A stretch of DNA of 64,000 nt from Poseidonocella pacifica (lineage in GTDB: Bacteria; Pseudomonadota; Alphaproteobacteria; Rhodobacterales; Rhodobacteraceae), in NCBI RefSeq assembly GCF_900111875.1, contig NZ_FOJU01000003.1:372001-436000 (forward strand). The letters run 5' to 3'. A program made the position numbers and the translations under genes. The notes beneath the pieces were generated by a model that was given only the letters and a program-made list of their open reading frames with translations, made no database searches and was not told the origin of the DNA. Positions 61,466 to 64,000 of the stretch are shown piece after piece. Numbering within the stretch: the first letter of the stretch is position 1; each line of letters opens with the position of its first letter.

Positions 61466-62422
61466 ATGAGTTTCCGTCTTCAGCCTGCGCCGCCCGCCCG
61501 TCCAAACCGCTGCCAGCTATTTGGACCCGGCTCCCGACCGGCGATCTTTGAAAAGATGGCAGCCAGTGCAGCGGACGTGATCAACCTCGATCTCGAAGAT
61601 GCGGTCGCGCCGGATGACAAACCGCAGGCGCGAAAGAATATCATAGAGGCAATCGGCGATGTGGATTGGGGCCGCAAGACGCTCTCGGTTCGGATCAACG
61701 GACTTGATACGCCCTATTGGTACCGCGATGTGGTGGATCTTCTGGAGAACTGCTCCGAGCGGCTCGACATCATCATGATCCCCAAGGTTGGCTGCGCTGC
61801 GGATATTTATGCCGTCGACGCGTTGGTCACGGCAATCGAACGGGCGACAGGCCGGTCCAAACCCATAGGCTTTGAGGTGATCATAGAGACCGCGGCTGGC
61901 ATCGCCCATGTGGAGGAAATCGCCGCCGGCTCACCGCGCCTGCAGGCGATGAGCCTCGGAGCCGCCGATTTCGCCGCAAGTATGGGCATGGCAACCACCG
62001 GGATCGGTGGAACGCAGGAAAACTACTACATGTGGCATGAGGGCGCGAAGCATTGGTCGGACCCGTGGCATTGGGCGCAGGCCGCGATCGTCGCCGCGTG
62101 TCGAACCCATGGCGTGCTGCCGGTTGATGGGCCTTTCGGTGATTTCTCCGATGACGAAGGATTTCGCGCCCAAGCTCTGCGGTCCGCGACTCTTGGCATG
62201 GTGGGGAAATGGGCGATCCACCCCAAACAAGTGGCACTCGCCAATGAGGTGTTCACCCCGTCGGAGGCGGCGGTGACAGAGGCCCGCGAAATCCTCGCCG
62301 CGATGAAGGACGCACAAGCCCGCGGAGAGGGTGCAGCCGTCTACAAGGGCCGGTTGGTCGATATCGCCAGCGTTCGGCAGGCCGAGGTCATCGTGAAACA
62401 AGCAGAACTGATCGAGGGATAA
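61466..62422 (+). CDS. mcl1: L-malyl-CoA/beta-methylmalyl-CoA lyase
   Basis: A 318-residue CitE-like aldolase. The N-terminus SFRLQPAPPARPNRCQLFG and the FEVIIETAAGIAHVEEI and GAADFAASMGM segments are nearly as I recall for Rhodobacter Mcl1. It cleaves malyl-CoA to glyoxylate and acetyl-CoA, and methylmalyl-CoA to glyoxylate and propionyl-CoA, in the ethylmalonyl-CoA pathway. ATG at 61466; GCGAGGG lies upstream. No other pathway gene is adjacent. Confidence 0.94.
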   Translation: MSFRLQPAPPARPNRCQLFGPGSRPAIFEKMAASAADVINLDLEDAVAPDDKPQARKNIIEAIGDVDWGRKTLSVRINGLDTPYWYRDVVDLLENCSERLDIIMIPKVGCAADIYAVDALVTAIERATGRSKPIGFEVIIETAAGIAHVEEIAAGSPRLQAMSLGAADFAASMGMATTGIGGTQENYYMWHEGAKHWSDPWHWAQAAIVAACRTHGVLPVDGPFGDFSDDEGFRAQALRSATLGMVGKWAIHPKQVALANEVFTPSEAAVTEAREILAAMKDAQARGEGAAVYKGRLVDIASVRQAEVIVKQAELIEG

Positions 62423-62428
62423 GCCGCC

Positions 62429-62881
62429 TCAAGCACGCTCGTCCTTGGGGGAGCCCATGACCACATAGGAGGTTATGGAACTCACCTGCGGTAGAGTGCC
62501 CAGCACCTCTGTATGAAAATGCTTGTAGGCGGCGAGGTCAGCACACTCGACCCGGAGCAGGTATTCGATCATGCCGGTGATATTATGGCACTCGCGCACC
62601 TCTTCTGCTTGCGAAATGGATGCTTCAAACGCCTCTTGGCTGGCTTTGGAATGATCCGAGAGTCCGACACCGATATAGGCCGTGAACCCCTGCCCGAGCT
62701 TCGTTCGGTCGATCACGGCGCGATAGCCCGCGATTACGCCCTCACGCTCCAGCGCCGTCACCCTGCGCAAACAGGCCGACGCAGAAAGACCGACCCGTTC
62801 GGCCAGCTCTTGGTTGCTGATCCGGCCCTGCGCGGACAACTCGCGCAATATCTTGTCGGTTATGCGGTCAGATTTAAGCAT
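62429..62881 (-). CDS. Lrp/AsnC family regulator of a LysE exporter
   Basis: A 150-residue regulator: N-terminal HTH (DRITDKILRELSAQGRIS... SASACLRRVTALERE) and RAM domain. It is divergent from the lysE-family exporter gene, 74 bases apart, the classic layout of an amino-acid sensor controlling its efflux pump. ATG at 62881. Its 3' end converges on mcl1, 6 bases apart. Confidence 0.9.
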   Translation of the reverse strand: MLKSDRITDKILRELSAQGRISNQELAERVGLSASACLRRVTALEREGVIAGYRAVIDRTKLGQGFTAYIGVGLSDHSKASQEAFEASISQAEEVRECHNITGMIEYLLRVECADLAAYKHFHTEVLGTLPQVSSITSYVVMGSPKDERA

Positions 62882-62883
62882 GG

Positions 62884-62936
62884 ATTGCAAAACAATGCCG
62901 TTTAGGTGTGAAATATGCAATTCCCTGCCACGCAAT
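62884..62936. promoter_or_regulatory. ATTGCA/TGCAAT elements in the lrp-lysE gap
   Basis: ATTGCA at 62884-62889 and TGCAAT at 62916-62921 are in inverted orientation, with a further GCAAT at 62932-62936. The same hexamer appears in the palindrome of the mcl1 gap. They are candidate binding sites for the adjacent Lrp/AsnC protein. Confidence 0.35.
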
Positions 62937-62955
62937 AGGGCGCATAAAACGTGGC

Positions 62956-63546
62956 ATGACACTTGACCTCATCCTCGCCCTCGCCGGCTTCTGCCTCGTC
63001 ACCGTGATCACGCCGGGGCCGAACAACTTCATGCTTCTGGCGTCCGGCGCGAATTTCGGGTTTCGCCGCACTGTGCCGCACATGCTTGGAATCGGGCTGG
63101 GGTTTCCGGCGATGGTTCTGCTGGTGGGCCTTGGCGTAATGCGCCTCTTCGATGCATGGCCGGTGAGCTATACCGTGCTGAAGGTGCTTTCGGTGCTCTA
63201 CATGATATGGCTCGCATGGAAGATCGCCCATGCCGCACCGCCCGCGGAGGCGCGGACCGGCGGCCGGCCCCTCACCTTCCTGCAAGCGGCGGGGTTCCAG
63301 TGGGTCAACCCAAAGGCTTGGTCCATGGGCCTCGGAGCGATTACCCTTTATGCCGCAAGCCGGGATCTGACGGCGGTGCTCTTGGTTGCGGGGATGTATG
63401 TCGCGGTCGCCGTGGTCTCCACCACGAGTTGGACCATGCTGGGGCAACAGATGGGGCGCATCCTCGCGCGGCCCGCGCGGTTGCGGGTTTTCAACCGCAT
63501 CATGGCGGCCCTTCTGCTGATCACTCTCGTACCCGTCATGCTTTGA
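62956..63546 (+). CDS. LysE family amino-acid exporter
   Basis: A 196-residue membrane protein with five to six helices and the LysE/RhtB N-terminal signature ITPGPNNFMLLASGANFGFRR. It exports amino acids or related metabolites; which one is not evident. The conserved second segment QWVNPKAW is present. ATG at 62956 has only a weak ribosome-binding site. Paired with the divergent Lrp/AsnC regulator. Confidence 0.9.
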   Translation: MTLDLILALAGFCLVTVITPGPNNFMLLASGANFGFRRTVPHMLGIGLGFPAMVLLVGLGVMRLFDAWPVSYTVLKVLSVLYMIWLAWKIAHAAPPAEARTGGRPLTFLQAAGFQWVNPKAWSMGLGAITLYAASRDLTAVLLVAGMYVAVAVVSTTSWTMLGQQMGRILARPARLRVFNRIMAALLLITLVPVML

Positions 63547-63612
63547 TCGAGTTGCATTGCGGATGCGATCCAATATATGCCGCATAAGACATACTGGGCT
63601 TGGGAACTGGGC

Positions 63613-64000
63613 ATGACCAACTACCTCGACTTCGAAAAAACGCTGGCCGAGATCGAAGGCAAAGCCGAAGAACTGCGTGCCATCGCACGGCAGAACGATG
63701 CAATGGACGTGGACAGCGAGGCAGGCGCGCTTGACGTAAAGGCCGCCAACATGCTCGCTGACCTCTACAAGAACCTCACCCCATGGCGCAAATGTCAGGT
63801 CGCCCGACACCCGGACCGGCCCCATTGCAGCGATTACATCTCTGCCCTTTTCACGGATTTCACGCCCCTCGCCGGTGACCGCAACTATGCCGAGGATCTG
63901 GCCGTCATGGGCGGCCTTGCCCGCCTCGATGGACGGCCCGTGGTGGTATTGGGCCAAGAGAAGGGCAACGATACCAAAAGCCGGATCGAACGCAATTTCG
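63613..64000 (+). CDS. accA: AccA, acetyl-CoA carboxylase carboxyltransferase alpha (5' part)
   Basis: The first 129 codons; the gene runs off the right edge. The N-terminus [21 protein letters not shown], then [13 protein letters not shown] and [11 protein letters not shown], is the standard AccA opening. With AccD it transfers the carboxyl group from biotin to acetyl-CoA in the first step of fatty acid synthesis. Full family length is about 320 residues. Confidence 0.95.
   Translation, partial: MTNYLDFEKTLAEIEGKAEELRAIARQNDAMDVDSEAGALDVKAANMLADLYKNLTPWRKCQVARHPDRPHCSDYISALFTDFTPLAGDRNYAEDLAVMGGLARLDGRPVVVLGQEKGNDTKSRIERNF

Noticed and set aside
1-64000. CRISPR arrays, insertion sequences, prophage genes, toxin-antitoxin pairs
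   Set aside because: I looked for regularly spaced repeats, transposase-like motifs, phage structural genes and small adjacent gene pairs of that kind and found none.

Overview
This 64 kb window is a gene-dense piece of a high-GC alphaproteobacterial chromosome, most likely a marine member of the Rhodobacterales (Roseobacteraceae/Paracoccaceae). That reading rests on family content and gene order: a malyl-CoA lyase of the Rhodobacter Mcl1 type, the RpoE-ChrR sigma/anti-sigma pair, DUF1150 beside an Hsp20, DUF2849 and DUF934 inside a sulfite-reductase operon, an SDR gene behind uvrC, and lrp-trxB. I see no IS element, prophage, CRISPR array, integrase or rRNA operon. One tRNA gene (Lys, TTT) is present.

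Layout. 0-8 kb, mostly minus strand: start of uvrC, a pteridine-reductase-like SDR, a Ca2+/H+ or Na+ antiporter with a tiny Cys-rich membrane protein and an S49 peptidase, an ABC-2 exporter pair, a GST, mtaB and dapF, then tRNA-Lys. 8-14 kb, plus strand: a small kinase-like protein with an unusual C-terminal domain, SufT-like protein, a SatD/DUF3307 pair, an A-type Fe-S carrier, tpiA and a cytochrome P450. 14-20 kb: an Lrp/AsnC regulator divergent from cysG-DUF2849-cysI-cysH-DUF934-fpr (sulfate assimilation; sat/cysC lies apart at 34 kb). 20-25 kb: galU, then gpsA-HAD phosphatase-ggpS, which together read as a complete route from dihydroxyacetone phosphate to the compatible solute glucosylglycerol. 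25-29 kb: an MCE/Mla lipid-transport operon. 29-39 kb: ubiK, lgt-midA-pgeF, lrp/trxB, sat/cysC, DUF1150-hsp20, purEK and a SPOR protein. 39-44 kb: a nucleoside salvage operon cdd-deoA-deoB-add-upp. 44-47 kb: a LysR regulator, a lone CpaE/TadZ-like ATPase and a histidine phosphatase.

47-52 kb is a singlet-oxygen/oxidative-stress divergon: rpoE-chrR faces an operon of a FAD amine-oxidase-like protein, DUF1365 and an SDR, with a sigma-E-like promoter visible on each side. 52-55 kb is a tungstate transporter (tupBCA) with its own regulator. 55-58 kb holds rmuC and mutL. 58-61 kb holds dat-dgcA-dgcN, a D-glutamate/D-amino-acid module. 61-64 kb has malyl-CoA lyase, an Lrp/LysE pair and the start of accA.

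The observations most worth a second look are the three-gene glucosylglycerol operon with a separate HAD phosphatase, a DapF whose second catalytic cysteine reads as serine, the back-to-back sigma-E promoters, the D-glutamate module, the kinase/AMP-binding-C-like fusion, and the conserved unknowns (DUF2849, DUF934, SatD/DUF3307, two tiny proteins). All family assignments are from reading the translated sequence and memory of the families; no database search was run.
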